From: an uncultured Pelagibacteraceae bacterium
Lineage (GTDB): Bacteria; Pseudomonadota; Alphaproteobacteria; Pelagibacterales; Pelagibacteraceae
Length of the DNA: 64,000 nt
Direction: 5' to 3'
NCBI GenBank assembly: GCA_902586125.1
Contig: CACIGI010000002.1
Location: 1-64,000, forward strand
Positions 1 through 10,083 of this stretch are shown here, piece by piece. Position 1 is the first letter of the stretch; the number at the start of each line of letters is the position of its first letter. A model generated the notes under the pieces. That model was not told where the DNA came from. It saw nothing but the letters and a program-made list of their open reading frames with translations, and searched no databases. The position numbers and the translations under genes were made by a program.

Positions 1-318
1 TTTTGATCTGAGATTTAGATTTTTCCAATATTTGCTTCCAGGACCAAAATTCTTCAGAATATTTTTTTTAAATTCTTTCTCTATATTTTCATAATTTTCT
101 AGAAGTGTTTGAAACATAACTTGTCCAATTTCATTATAACCTGATACTTTCCCAGTTTTTATATTGTAGAAAGGACTTTTATTTTTTTTTAAAAAAGTAA
201 AGTCTTTTTTACCTTTAATATAGGAATTAAGTTTTTTTTGATTGTATACCCAATGTAATGGTCTTGCAGCTGCATCAGCAACTGTTGCTCCTAAAAATAC
301 ATGAAGGTTATTTTTCAC
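1..318 (-). CDS. ADP-ribosylglycohydrolase / J1-crystallin-like protein (partial, 3' end outside window)
   Basis: The reverse strand reads openly from a GTG at 318 to the window edge, giving 106 residues without a stop. The N-terminus FLGATVADAAARPLHWVY resembles the start of ADP-ribosylglycohydrolase / jellyfish J1-crystallin family proteins, which open with a G-A-x-x-A-D-A-x-x-x-P-L-H-W motif holding metal-binding residues. Such enzymes remove ADP-ribose from proteins or small molecules, but the substrate cannot be told here. The gene lies one base downstream of the trxB stop and is probably co-transcribed with it. The missing C-terminal part would hold the second metal-binding motif, so activity cannot be judged. 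Confidence 0.6.
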   Translation of the reverse strand, partial: MKNNLHVFLGATVADAAARPLHWVYNQKKLNSYIKGKKDFTFLKKNKSPFYNIKTGKVSGYNEIGQVMFQTLLENYENIEKEFKKNILKNFGPGSKYWKNLNLRSK

Positions 319-319
319 T

Positions 320-1264
320 TTAATGTGATAAAAACTTTTCAGCCTCTAGTGCTGCCATACAACCCATACCAGCCGCAGTCACTGCCTGTCTGAATGTTTT
401 ATCTTTTACATCTCCAGCCGCATAAACGCCTGGTACATTAGTCTCCGTTGAATCTGGTTTAGTTATCAAATAACCTTCTTTGTCCATTCTTAGCTGATTT
501 TTAAATAATTGCGTAGCTGGATCATGTCCAATTGCGATGAAGACACCATCTAATTTAATTTCGTCAATTTTATTAGTTTTTACATTCTTGATTTTAATTC
601 CTTTAACATTTTTTGGATCTTTATCACCAATTACGTCTTCAACAACACTATCCCAAATAATTTCAATTTTTTTATTTTCCATAAGTTTTTTTTGAAGCAT
701 TTTTTCAGCTCTTAAATTATCTCTTCTATGAATTAATTTTACTTTTGATGCAAATTTCGTAAGAAACATCGCTTCCTCAACAGCTGCATTACCTCCTCCA
801 ACGACAGCTACTTCTTTGTCTTTAAAGAAAAAACCATCACATGTTGCGCATGCGGATACTCCAAAACCTCTGAACTCTTGTTCTGATTTCAAATTTAACC
901 ATCTTGCTTGTGCACCTGTTGAAATTATTATGCTTTCAGCAGTGTATTTTTGACCAGTATCACCGATAGCTTCAAAAGGCGTTTTTTTTAAATCGACAGA
1001 ACTTATATGATCTTCAATCATTTCTGTTCCAACTGCTTTTGCTTGCTCTTTCATTTGATTCATAAGCCAAGGACCCTGAATAACATCAGCAAACCCTGGA
1101 AAATTTTCAACATCCGTTGTTGTAGTTAATTGTCCACCTGGCTCTGAACCATAAACTAAAATTGGATTTAACATTGCTCTTGCCGCGTAAACAGCTGCTG
1201 TATATCCAGCTGGACCAGACCCAATTATTAACACTTTTGTGTGTTTAGTTGGATTTTGACTCAT
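320..1264 (-). CDS. trxB: thioredoxin-disulfide reductase
   Basis: This flavoprotein of 314 aa, the usual length for the family, reduces thioredoxin with NADPH in the cytoplasm. It has the N-terminal FAD motif GSGPAGYTAAVYAARA (residues about 15-30), the redox-active CATC in SACATCDGFFF, the NADPH motif GGGNAAVEEA followed by HRRD, and the C-terminal FAD motif AAGDVKD. It is divergent from the ELM1-family gene (21 bp gap), and the ADP-ribosylglycohydrolase-like gene follows on the same strand. Confidence 0.97.
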   Translation of the reverse strand: MSQNPTKHTKVLIIGSGPAGYTAAVYAARAMLNPILVYGSEPGGQLTTTTDVENFPGFADVIQGPWLMNQMKEQAKAVGTEMIEDHISSVDLKKTPFEAIGDTGQKYTAESIIISTGAQARWLNLKSEQEFRGFGVSACATCDGFFFKDKEVAVVGGGNAAVEEAMFLTKFASKVKLIHRRDNLRAEKMLQKKLMENKKIEIIWDSVVEDVIGDKDPKNVKGIKIKNVKTNKIDEIKLDGVFIAIGHDPATQLFKNQLRMDKEGYLITKPDSTETNVPGVYAAGDVKDKTFRQAVTAAGMGCMAALEAEKFLSH

Positions 1265-1285
1265 ATGGAAGCTATATAGTGATTA

Positions 1286-2236
1286 ATGACTAAATTAAAA
1301 GGTTTATTATTGACCGAGGGCATGCATGGCATGATTAGCCAAGTTGAAGGACTTGCCAAAGCTTTAGATTTAGATTTTATACACGAGAAAATTGAACTGA
1401 ATAATTTTTGGAAAATGATCCCCCCAAAAATCACGCCAATTAAAAGGTTTGTTTTTAAAAATGATATTTTAGAAAAATTTAATGTTGTGATCTCTTGTGG
1501 CAGAAAAAGTGTAATTCCTTCAATTTTCTTAAAAAAAAAGTTTGGAAATAAAATCATGAATATTCATATCCAAGATCCGAAGGTATCTTTAAATAATTTC
1601 GATTTTGTAATTGCCCCAGAACATGATGATCTAAAAGGTGAAAACGTATTATCAACTAAAGGAGCCATCCACTATCTACGAGAAAGTGAATTAAACGATA
1701 ATATAAATTATTTAAAACCAAAAATTCAAAAAGAAAAAGTAGTTGTACTTGTTGTTGGTGGTCCAAATAAATATTATAATTTTAGGGATAATTTAGTTGA
1801 AGAAATTTTTCATAAAATTAAAAAAAATTTTCTTGATAATGGCTACCAATTAATTTTTATTCCTTCAATGAGAACCCCTCAAAGAATTATTGATAAAGCT
1901 AAAGATTTTTATAATGGGGATCAAATCATTATTTCAGATGTTGATAAAAAAGCTTATTTATCATCACTTAAGTTAGCAGATCATATAGTGGTAACTTGTG
2001 ACTCAACGTCCATGATATCTGAAGCTGCAATAACAGGTAAACCTATATATGTAGCAGATATGCCTGCTATTAAGAACAATTATCGATTCAAAAAATTTTT
2101 TGAGTTGTTCAAATCTTTAGATATTATAAGAAATCTGGACTTTTCTGTTGAGAGTTGGGATTATAAAAAACTTAATGAAACTGATAGAATAGCAGGTTAT
2201 ATAGAAAAAAAATTTCAAAATTATGACTTTTCTTAA
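1286..2236 (+). CDS. ELM1-family (DUF1022) protein
   Basis: A 316-aa protein of the ELM1 / DUF1022 family, named after the plant mitochondrial fission factor ELM1. The bacterial members have no settled function and look like a GT-B-type glycosyltransferase fold. Family-type segments visible are EGMHGMISQVEGLAKAL near the N-terminus, SCGRKSVIPS, IHIQDPK, VIAPEHDD and TKGAIHYL in the first half, and VTCDSTSMISEA in the C-terminal half, where a nucleotide-sugar site would be expected. The gene overlaps the next one by 14 bp, so the two are probably translated together. Confidence 0.75.
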   Translation: MTKLKGLLLTEGMHGMISQVEGLAKALDLDFIHEKIELNNFWKMIPPKITPIKRFVFKNDILEKFNVVISCGRKSVIPSIFLKKKFGNKIMNIHIQDPKVSLNNFDFVIAPEHDDLKGENVLSTKGAIHYLRESELNDNINYLKPKIQKEKVVVLVVGGPNKYYNFRDNLVEEIFHKIKKNFLDNGYQLIFIPSMRTPQRIIDKAKDFYNGDQIIISDVDKKAYLSSLKLADHIVVTCDSTSMISEAAITGKPIYVADMPAIKNNYRFKKFFELFKSLDIIRNLDFSVESWDYKKLNETDRIAGYIEKKFQNYDFS

Positions 2237-2885
2237 TTCCATTTTAAACAACTCCAAAAAATATGAATCTCCTTTTAATCATTGGGAATACAATAATGCC
2301 TTAAGCGATGAAGCAATTAAAGAAATTGAAAATGCAGACATCCCTGACATCAGTAAACATAATCTTAATTATGATGGAACAAGAGCTATCGATGGTGGTG
2401 CGGCAGAATTTAGAGAAGGAATAGCATCCGGAGGAAAAGCAATTAAGTTTAGATGTTTTGTCACAAAAGAAAACGCTTCACAATTTCCAAATTTGGTAAA
2501 ATTTATTACCGAGCTTCAATCAAAAGCAACCTGTAATGCAATTTCAAAAATGATTGATAAAGATTTATCTAATTCATATGTTAGAATTGAAATTATATGT
2601 GATCGTGAAGGTTTTTGGCTTAAACCGCATTGCGATATTAAAGAAAAATTAATGTCAGGTTTAATTTTTGTCAATAATGCAAAAGAGTCTGAGGATTTAG
2701 GAACTGATTTTTATAATGAAAAATTAGAAAAGGTTAAAACAGTTCCTTACAAACATAATTATGGATATTTATTCACTAGTGGACCTAATACTTGGCATGG
2801 TATGGAAAAAAAGAAGATTATCAAGGAAAGAAGATGTATTCAGGTAAATTATGTCACCTTTCCCACTGATTGGAAAGTTGAGTGA
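2223..2885 (+). CDS. putative 2OG-Fe(II) oxygenase family protein
   Basis: A protein of 220 aa. The arrangement KPHCDIKEKLMSGLIFVN, then TSGPNTWHGMEKK and KERRCIQVNYV, fits the H-x-D...H...R pattern of the double-stranded beta-helix 2-oxoglutarate/Fe(II) oxygenases: HCD and WHG would bind iron and the late Arg would bind 2-oxoglutarate. The substrate is unknown. It overlaps the ELM1-family gene by 14 bp and its stop abuts the stop of the convergent small gene. In this family, overall similarity is often low and function cannot be assigned from the motif alone. Confidence 0.6.
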   Translation: MTFLNSILNNSKKYESPFNHWEYNNALSDEAIKEIENADIPDISKHNLNYDGTRAIDGGAAEFREGIASGGKAIKFRCFVTKENASQFPNLVKFITELQSKATCNAISKMIDKDLSNSYVRIEIICDREGFWLKPHCDIKEKLMSGLIFVNNAKESEDLGTDFYNEKLEKVKTVPYKHNYGYLFTSGPNTWHGMEKKKIIKERRCIQVNYVTFPTDWKVE

Positions 2886-3146
2886 TTAACTTAATAAACT
2901 CGAATATAAACCAATAAAACTAAATACGCCCAATACTAAACAGATTCCTGTTACTGCTTTCAACTGGTCACCATCTTCATGAATATTTGTTTTGTCATAA
3001 AGTTTCCAATAGGCACATTTATCTAGATTAGTAGTATTTGATTTTAAAATTTTTTTTTTGATAGGAAGTTTTAATAGTTGAGCACTAAAAATTTCACTTT
3101 TTTTAGATGCGTCTTCGATAATATATTGACGAATTTCTGAACTCAT
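2886..3146 (-). CDS. hypothetical small protein with C-terminal membrane segment
   Basis: A small ORF of 86 aa that I do not recognise. The first 65 residues are polar and Lys-rich; the last 20 (AVTGICLVLGVFSFIGLYSS) form one hydrophobic segment, so it may be a tail-anchored membrane protein. It ends exactly where the convergent oxygenase gene ends and has about 107 bp of non-coding DNA upstream. The clean fit between neighbours and the typical codon use favour a real gene. Confidence 0.5.
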   Translation of the reverse strand: MSSEIRQYIIEDASKKSEIFSAQLLKLPIKKKILKSNTTNLDKCAYWKLYDKTNIHEDGDQLKAVTGICLVLGVFSFIGLYSSLLS

Positions 3147-3253
3147 ATGAATAAATTTTAAAAAATAAATTTGATGAATACAACCTAACGATTATTCATT
3201 TTGGGCAATTATTCCTTAGAAAAAAAATTTTACAACTTCCAATTGTAATTTAA

Positions 3254-6200
3254 TTAAAGTTCTTGAAGTGCAATTATATCAAGTTTTTTTGTTTTAAGAG
3301 ATTTTATTGCCTCCAAACATGCTTGAGCAGTTGACATATTTGTACAATATGGAACTTTATTTTTTAAAGTTGCTCTTCTTAATGCAATAGCATCGTTTAT
3401 TCGATGCTCACTATTTCCTCCACCAGTATTAATTACAAGAGCTATTTTTTTTGAGTCTAAAATATCCACTATGTGAGGTGTTCCACTGCTGACTTTATTT
3501 ATAATTTTACACTTCATGCCATGTTTTCTAATGTACTCTGCGGTGCCTTTTGTTGCACTTAACTTAAAATTTAATTTAATTAAATCTTTAGCCAGATCTA
3601 TCCCCTCATCCTTGTGAGAGTTTTTCAAAGATATAAATGCAAGACCGTTTTTTGGAAGTGAATTCGCAGCAGCAATTTGGCTTTTTGCAAATGCCATGCC
3701 AAAATTTTTATCAAACCCCATCACTTCACCAGTTGATTTCATTTCTGGACCAAGAAGCAAGTCGCTATTTGGAAATTTATTAAAAGGAAATACTGCTTCT
3801 TTAACTGCATACATTCCTTTTGATTTTTCCTTTAAGTTGAATTTCAATAATTTCTCTCCAGCCATTACTCTTGATGCAATCTTTGCTAATGGCAAACCTT
3901 TTGCTTTAGATACAAAGGGTACAGTTCTACTAGCTCGAGGATTTACTTCAATCACATAAATCTCATCTTTTTTTATTGCAAATTGGATATTCATGAAACC
4001 TTTTACTTTTAAAGCTAACGCTAGTTTTTTAGTTTGATTTTCAATTTCCTTTACTAAAAATGGCTTAATAGATATTGGAGGCAAACTACAAGCAGAGTCC
4101 CCAGAATGAATACCAGCTTCTTCAATGTGCTGCATAATACCAGCTACATATACCTCTTTACCATCAGATATTGCATCAACATCCACTTCCATTGCATGAT
4201 TAATAAATTTGTCAATTAAAATTGGATTTTTTTCTGCAGCCTTAAAGGCTTCTTCAATAAAATTTTTTAATTGTGCTTTTTCATAAACTATTTCCATTGC
4301 TCTTCCACCCAAAACATATGAGGGTCTTACCATTAAAGGTAATCCAATTTTATCAGCAATCTTGATCGCTTCTTTATAAGTTTTGGCAATTCCACTTTCT
4401 GCTTGTTTTAATTTTAATTTATTCAATAAATTTCTAAATCTATCCCTATCCTCTGCTAAATCTATAGAGCTGTATTGAGTTCCTAAAATAGGTAATTTGT
4501 TTTGATGTAAAAATTTAGCAAGTTTGATTGGAGTTTGTCCTCCAAACTGGGCAATTATACCAATTAAGTTTCCATTCATTTGCTCTTTTTTGATGATATT
4601 AAAAACGAATTCTTCTTTTAAAGGTTCAAAATAAAGTCGATCACTAGTATCATAATCGGTAGAGACTGTCTCAGGATTGCAGTTTATCATAATTGTTTCG
4701 AAACCAGCGTCTTTTAAAGAAAAGCTTGCTTGACAGCAACAATAATCAAATTCTATTCCTTGACCAATTCTATTCGGTCCACCTCCTAGAATAATTATCT
4801 TTTTTTTACTAGTCGGCTCTGCTTCACATTCTGAAACTATTGAAAAGTTTCTTTGATAAGTTGAATACATGTATGGTGTGAAAGATTTAAATTCAGCAGC
4901 ACAAGTGTCAACTTTTTTATAAACAGGTAATATTTTTAGCGCTATCCTTTTTTTTCTAACAACGTCCTCAGAAAGATTTGTTAATTCCGATAATTTTTTA
5001 TCTGAGAAACCTATAGATTTAATCCCATTAAATTCCGTAAAATTTCTTGGTAATCCTTTTCTTTTTAAATTTATTTCACAATCAACAATTTCTTTAATTT
5101 GGCTTAGAAACCATGGGTCAATTTTAGATAACTTAAAAATCCTATCTAAACTAATTTTTTTTCTAAATCCTTCTGCAACTAGTAAAATTTTGTTTGGAAT
5201 ATTTTCTTTTAGTTTTTTTTCAATTTGTTGTTTTGATAAATTAAATATTCTATCAAGACCCGAGAAACCAGTTTCTAATGATATCAAAGCTTTTTGAAGA
5301 GACTCTTTAAAATTTCTCCCTATGGCCATAGCCTCACCAACAGATTTCATTGAAGTACCAAGAGTGACTGGAGAGGTTGAAAATTTTTCAAAAGTAAATC
5401 TTGGTATTTTAGTTACTACATAATCGATACTTGGTTCAAATGATGCTGGAGTAATTTTGGTGATTTCATTTTTGAGTTCATCTAAAGTATATCCGACAGC
5501 TAATTTTGCTGCTACTTTTGCAATTGGAAATCCAGTTGCTTTAGATGCCAAAGCTGATGATCTTGATACACGTGGGTTCATCTCAATTATAACCATTCGA
5601 CCATTTTTAGGATTAATTGCGAATTGAACATTAGATCCACCTGTTTCAACTCCAATCTTTCTTAAACATGCGATAGATGCATTTCTCATAACCTGGTATT
5701 CTTTATCTGTTAGAGTAAGTGCTGGCGCAACTGTTACTGAATCACCCGTGTGTATTCCCATTGGATCAATATTCTCAATGGAACAAATAATGATACAATT
5801 ATCTTTCTTATCTCTAACGACTTCCATCTCGAATTCTTTCCAGCCCTCTAAGCATTCTTCAACCAAAACTTGACTCACAGGTGACTCATGTAGTCCATTT
5901 TTTACAATTTTAAGATAGTCTTTTTTTGTTTTGGCTATTCCTCCACCAAGTCCACCCAATGTAAAAGCAGGTCTTATGATTGCGGGTAAACCAATTTTTT
6001 TTAGAACTCTTGTAGCTTGATTATTCTTGTTTAAGATTTCGGATTTAGGTAAATCTAATCCAATTTCTAACATATTTTTTCTAAACTTTTTTCTATCTTC
6101 GGCGTTTGAAATTGCATTTGAATTTGCTCCAATAAGTTCAATCTTATATCTTTTTAAGATCCCTTTTTTTTCAGCCTCCATAGCTAGATTGAGTGCAGTT

Positions 6201-6478
6201 TGACCTCCCATTGTGGGAAGAATTGCATCAGGTTTTTCTTTCTTAAGAATTTTTTCTAAAACATCTAGAGTAATTGGTTCAACGTAGGTTTTGTCTGCAA
6301 CATCTGGATCTGTCATGATAGTTGCTGGATTTGAATTTATTAAAATTACTTTATAACCTTCATCTTTAAGAGCCTTGCAAGCTTGTGTTCCTGAATAATC
6401 AAATTCACATGCTTGTCCAATGATGATTGGGCCAGCTCCAACAACTAATATTTTTTTAATGTCTTTTCTTTTTGGCAT
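3254..6478 (-). CDS. carB: carbamoyl-phosphate synthase large subunit
   Basis: A protein of 1074 aa, full length for CarB. It makes carbamoyl phosphate from bicarbonate, ATP and ammonia delivered by CarA, feeding pyrimidine and arginine synthesis. The two homologous ATP-grasp halves are visible: the first begins [20 protein letters not shown] and contains [12 protein letters not shown] and [18 protein letters not shown]; the second begins [19 protein letters not shown] and contains [15 protein letters not shown] and [16 protein letters not shown]. The last 130 residues are the MGS-like allosteric domain ([24 protein letters not shown]). It overlaps carA by 23 bp. Confidence 0.98.
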   Translation of the reverse strand: MPKRKDIKKILVVGAGPIIIGQACEFDYSGTQACKALKDEGYKVILINSNPATIMTDPDVADKTYVEPITLDVLEKILKKEKPDAILPTMGGQTALNLAMEAEKKGILKRYKIELIGANSNAISNAEDRKKFRKNMLEIGLDLPKSEILNKNNQATRVLKKIGLPAIIRPAFTLGGLGGGIAKTKKDYLKIVKNGLHESPVSQVLVEECLEGWKEFEMEVVRDKKDNCIIICSIENIDPMGIHTGDSVTVAPALTLTDKEYQVMRNASIACLRKIGVETGGSNVQFAINPKNGRMVIIEMNPRVSRSSALASKATGFPIAKVAAKLAVGYTLDELKNEITKITPASFEPSIDYVVTKIPRFTFEKFSTSPVTLGTSMKSVGEAMAIGRNFKESLQKALISLETGFSGLDRIFNLSKQQIEKKLKENIPNKILLVAEGFRKKISLDRIFKLSKIDPWFLSQIKEIVDCEINLKRKGLPRNFTEFNGIKSIGFSDKKLSELTNLSEDVVRKKRIALKILPVYKKVDTCAAEFKSFTPYMYSTYQRNFSIVSECEAEPTSKKKIIILGGGPNRIGQGIEFDYCCCQASFSLKDAGFETIMINCNPETVSTDYDTSDRLYFEPLKEEFVFNIIKKEQMNGNLIGIIAQFGGQTPIKLAKFLHQNKLPILGTQYSSIDLAEDRDRFRNLLNKLKLKQAESGIAKTYKEAIKIADKIGLPLMVRPSYVLGGRAMEIVYEKAQLKNFIEEAFKAAEKNPILIDKFINHAMEVDVDAISDGKEVYVAGIMQHIEEAGIHSGDSACSLPPISIKPFLVKEIENQTKKLALALKVKGFMNIQFAIKKDEIYVIEVNPRASRTVPFVSKAKGLPLAKIASRVMAGEKLLKFNLKEKSKGMYAVKEAVFPFNKFPNSDLLLGPEMKSTGEVMGFDKNFGMAFAKSQIAAANSLPKNGLAFISLKNSHKDEGIDLAKDLIKLNFKLSATKGTAEYIRKHGMKCKIINKVSSGTPHIVDILDSKKIALVINTGGGNSEHRINDAIALRRATLKNKVPYCTNMSTAQACLEAIKSLKTKKLDIIALQEL

Positions 6479-7649
6479 TTCTTTTTATATTATGAATAAA
6501 TTCTTGAAATAAATAGACACTATCTTGAGGCCCTGGATTGGACTCCGGATGATACTGAACAGAAAATACTGGTCTATTTTTTAATCTTATGCCTTCAATA
6601 CTTCCATCGAATAAAGACTTATGAGTAACCTCAATATTTTTTGGCAATGTTTCTTTAACTACTTCAAAACCATGATTTTGACTAGTAATTTCAACATTAT
6701 CATGAATTAAATTTTTTACCGGGTGGTTTGCTCCTCTATGACCTAATTTCATTTTTTTTGTTTTACCCCCAAGAGCTAGTGCAAGAATTTGATGACCTAA
6801 ACAAATACCAAATATTGGTAAATTTTTTTTAATAAGGTCTTTGATAATATTGATCGCGTATTTGCCAGTTGCTGCTGGATCTCCAGGCCCATTGGATAAA
6901 AAAATTCCATCAGGCTTAAGACCCAATATTTTTTCTGCAGAAGTCTTACATGGAACAACAGTAACTTTACAATTAAAGTTGGAAAAATATCTTAAAATAT
7001 TTTTTTTTATTCCATAGTCAATTGCAACAATATGCAAAGACTTTTTTTTATTTTTTTCAAATCCAAATTCTTTCCTCCAGGTCTTAAGCCCTTTCCAAAT
7101 ATAATTTTTTCTGGTGGACACGACCTCGGCAAGATCTAAATTTTTTAAACCACTCCATTTTATTGTTGTATTTGTGAGTTTATTAATATTAAATTTTCCT
7201 TTATTTGAATAACAAATGGTACCTTTGGGGGCTCCTTTATCTCTAATGAAATTTGTAAGGTTTCTAGTATCTAATCCAGTGATACCAATAATTTTATTTT
7301 TTTTAAGCCAATAATCTAAATGTGAAAATGATCTATAATTTGAGGGATTAGTTATTTCAGAATTTAAAATTACTCCTCTAGTCCAGATTTTATCTGACTC
7401 ATGATCCTCATGATTTGTTCCAACATTTCCAATGTGAGGAAAAGTAAAATTAATAATTTGACCTGCATAAGAAGGGTCAGATATGATCTCTTGATAACCA
7501 GTTAACGACGTATTAAAACACACCTCTCCTGTTGCAACGCCTTGGTAACCAATTCCTATACCTTTAAAAACTTTCTTATTTTCAAGAACTAAAATACCTG
7601 TATGTGTTTGTGAAATTTTTGAGCTATTTTTTTTTGCTTTTTTGATCAA
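6456..7649 (-). CDS. carA: carbamoyl-phosphate synthase small (glutaminase) subunit
   Basis: A 397-aa glutamine amidotransferase subunit that hydrolyses glutamine and passes ammonia to CarB. The N-terminal CPSase domain shows [20 protein letters not shown]. The class I amidotransferase domain has the nucleophile Cys in [16 protein letters not shown] and the His/Glu of the triad in [12 protein letters not shown]. The only start candidate near the expected N-terminus is a TTG directly after an in-frame TAA, so translation starts at TTG 7649 or at a rarer codon a little downstream. The stop overlaps carB by 23 bp, forming a tight carAB unit. The dihydroorotase of the same pathway is far away (55007). 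Confidence 0.96.
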   Translation of the reverse strand: MIKKAKKNSSKISQTHTGILVLENKKVFKGIGIGYQGVATGEVCFNTSLTGYQEIISDPSYAGQIINFTFPHIGNVGTNHEDHESDKIWTRGVILNSEITNPSNYRSFSHLDYWLKKNKIIGITGLDTRNLTNFIRDKGAPKGTICYSNKGKFNINKLTNTTIKWSGLKNLDLAEVVSTRKNYIWKGLKTWRKEFGFEKNKKKSLHIVAIDYGIKKNILRYFSNFNCKVTVVPCKTSAEKILGLKPDGIFLSNGPGDPAATGKYAINIIKDLIKKNLPIFGICLGHQILALALGGKTKKMKLGHRGANHPVKNLIHDNVEITSQNHGFEVVKETLPKNIEVTHKSLFDGSIEGIRLKNRPVFSVQYHPESNPGPQDSVYLFQEFIHNIKRNAKKKRH

Positions 7650-7774
7650 TTACAACTCATGAGTTAAAGGTTAATACAATAAAAGGTTTATTATCGCAAC
7701 AGAGATGTATTATAAAATTACAAAAAAACAATTTTTCTTTTGAAGAATTTTTTCTTTAAAGTAGATTAAAAATT

Positions 7775-8242
7775 ATGTCCTTAAAAGAGACCATAGAAAC
7801 TGAATATAAAAAGTCGCTTAAATCAAAAGATAAAACTAAAATCTCAACTTACAGGTTAATTCTATCCTCCATCAAGGATTTGGATATCTTAAATAGATCT
7901 GGTCCAAATAAAAAGGAGACTGATGATGATGATATTAAAAAATTATTTAAGAAGATGATGAAACAAAGAGCCGAATCAATTGAAATTTATAAAAAAAATA
8001 ATCGGTCCGATCTTTTGGAAGTTGAGCAAAATGAATACGATATTTTGTCAAGTTTTCTACCTAAGCAATTAAATGAGGAGGATACAAAAAAAATATGTGA
8101 AGGAATAATATCTAAAGTGGGTGCTATTTCTGTGAAAGATATGGGCAAAGTTATGGGAGAATTAAAAAAACAACATGCTGATGAGATTGATTTTTCCAAA
8201 GCAGGAGCACTAATTAAACAATTACTTAATAAGCAGTTATGA
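7775..8242 (+). CDS. GatB/YqeY domain protein
   Basis: A 155-aa stand-alone YqeY protein. The helical bundle of the family is similar to the C-terminal tail of GatB, the tRNA-dependent amidotransferase subunit; the role of the free form is unsettled. Typical features are the N-terminal helix with STYRLILSSIKDLDI, the central KQRAESIEIYKK, and SSFLPKQLNEEDTKKICEGII followed by KDMGKVMGELKKQ. Its stop overlaps the dnaG start (ATGA). YqeY-dnaG-rpoD is a common order in Alphaproteobacteria, corresponding to rpsU-dnaG-rpoD of enterics. Confidence 0.9.
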   Translation: MSLKETIETEYKKSLKSKDKTKISTYRLILSSIKDLDILNRSGPNKKETDDDDIKKLFKKMMKQRAESIEIYKKNNRSDLLEVEQNEYDILSSFLPKQLNEEDTKKICEGIISKVGAISVKDMGKVMGELKKQHADEIDFSKAGALIKQLLNKQL

Positions 8243-10017
8243 AATATCCAAAAGAATATTTAGAGGAAATTAAAACAAGATTGAAAGTGTCAACAGTAGT
8301 TTCAAAATACGTCAGTTTAAAAAAAAGAGGTAAAGAATACGTTGGTCTTTCGCCATTTAAAAATGAAAAAACCCCATCCTTTACTGTAAATGATGAAAAA
8401 GAATTTTATCATTGTTTTGCAACATCCGAACATGGAAATATTTTTGACTTTGTAATGAAAACTCAAAATTTTAAATTTGGCGAGGCTGTAAAGCACTTGG
8501 CAAATTTAGCTGGTATGCAACCTTATATTTTTTCAAAACAAGATGAAGAAAAAGAAAAAAAATGGAAAATATACTCATCCATTTTCGTAGAATATGTGGA
8601 CTTTTACCATAATCAACTTTTGAAAAATGAAAAATATTCTAAAGCAAGATATTATCTAAAAAATAGATCACTTGACAAAGATCAAGTTAAAAAATTTAAA
8701 ATTGGTTTTGTAGAAAAGAATCCAAATTTATTTAAAAAATTAAAAAATAATTATCAAATTGATGATTTGCTTGAAACAGGATTATTTTATTTAGATGAAA
8801 AAAAGAACATTTATGTTGAAAGATTTAGAGGAAGATTAATTTTTCCAATCAATAATATTTCAGGACAACCAATTGCCCTGGGGGGTAGGATAATTGAAAA
8901 AAGTGATTTTCTTGCTAAGTATGTAAATTCCCCAGAAACATTATTCTTTAAAAAAGGATCCAACCTATACAATTTAGATTTAGCAAGAAAATTATCAAAT
9001 AAGTTTGACAATATTTTTTTAGTTGAGGGCTATATGGACGTAGTGGGTTTAAATAAAAATGGAATAGAAAATGCTGTTGCTAATTTAGGTACTTCTTTAA
9101 CTGACAAACAAATATTTAATCTTAATCAGTTTTTTAATGATATTATTATTTGTTTTGATGGTGATGAGAGTGGATACAAGGCAGCCTTAAGAGCTGCAGA
9201 AAACTCTATAAAAGATATGAAACCTGAAAAGCAAATATCATTTCTATTTTTACCAGACCAAGAAGATCCAGATAGTTTTGTTAATAAGAATGGTAAAGAA
9301 TATTTTTTTGATTATTCAAAACAAAATAAAATATCAATACATCAGTTTATATTTAATCATTATAAAAAAAATACTCAAAATAATCCATCTTCTATGGCAA
9401 TTTTTGAAAAAAAATTAAGATCCATAGCTTACACAATAAAAGATGATTATATTAAAAAATACGTCTTAGAATATTTTATAGAAAAAATTTCTGGATTAAC
9501 TCCATATACAAATCAAAATCAAAAAAACTTTTATGCGAAAAAAACTAGATCTTTAGAGAAGACCAAAAAACACTTTAACGAAAGTCAATCATTGACAGGT
9601 GTAGAATTAAAAGAATTTTCATTAATTTATCTCGTTCTTGATAATTTGAATTTAATGCGAGATCACATCAATTTGCTTAAAGATATAAAATTATTTTCTG
9701 AGGTAAATAAACAAATTTTTGAAAAAATTTTGTTCAAATTAAACTTAGAAACTAATTTGTCTGTTGATCAACTAGATATTGACACTCAATTAATTGATAA
9801 AATTACAAAATTTGCTCCCATTAAACACATTTTACAAAAAAAGAAATTTAATAAGGATCATGAAATTATTGAATTACTAGAGGACATAACTCGTGATTTA
9901 AATAACTATGATTTAGAATTTAGGATACAGGAATTAGAATCGAAATTTTCAAAAGATTTGAGTGAGACGACATTTAATGAGCTAAAAGAACTAAAAAAAA
10001 AGCAAAATATCAATTAA
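8239..10017 (+). CDS. dnaG: DNA primase
   Basis: A primase of 592 aa that makes RNA primers for replication. The N-terminal CHC2-type domain is recognisable (SPFKNEKTPSFTVNDEKEF, YHCFATSEHGNIFDFVMK) but lacks most zinc ligands: the usual C-x2-H...C-x2-C reads S38-x2-K41...C59-x2-T62. The catalytic TOPRIM domain is intact, with FLVEGYMDVVGL (Glu) and FDGDESGYKAALRA (the DxD-type acidic pair). The Lys-rich C-terminal helical part would bind DnaB helicase. The gene overlaps the YqeY-like gene by 4 bp; rpoD follows after 66 bp. Confidence 0.96.
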   Translation: MKYPKEYLEEIKTRLKVSTVVSKYVSLKKRGKEYVGLSPFKNEKTPSFTVNDEKEFYHCFATSEHGNIFDFVMKTQNFKFGEAVKHLANLAGMQPYIFSKQDEEKEKKWKIYSSIFVEYVDFYHNQLLKNEKYSKARYYLKNRSLDKDQVKKFKIGFVEKNPNLFKKLKNNYQIDDLLETGLFYLDEKKNIYVERFRGRLIFPINNISGQPIALGGRIIEKSDFLAKYVNSPETLFFKKGSNLYNLDLARKLSNKFDNIFLVEGYMDVVGLNKNGIENAVANLGTSLTDKQIFNLNQFFNDIIICFDGDESGYKAALRAAENSIKDMKPEKQISFLFLPDQEDPDSFVNKNGKEYFFDYSKQNKISIHQFIFNHYKKNTQNNPSSMAIFEKKLRSIAYTIKDDYIKKYVLEYFIEKISGLTPYTNQNQKNFYAKKTRSLEKTKKHFNESQSLTGVELKEFSLIYLVLDNLNLMRDHINLLKDIKLFSEVNKQIFEKILFKLNLETNLSVDQLDIDTQLIDKITKFAPIKHILQKKKFNKDHEIIELLEDITRDLNNYDLEFRIQELESKFSKDLSETTFNELKELKKKQNIN

Positions 10018-10083
10018 TATTATTAAATTAATAATGGATTTTTTGAAATTTGCCATTATATACATCTTTTCAAATATATTAGT

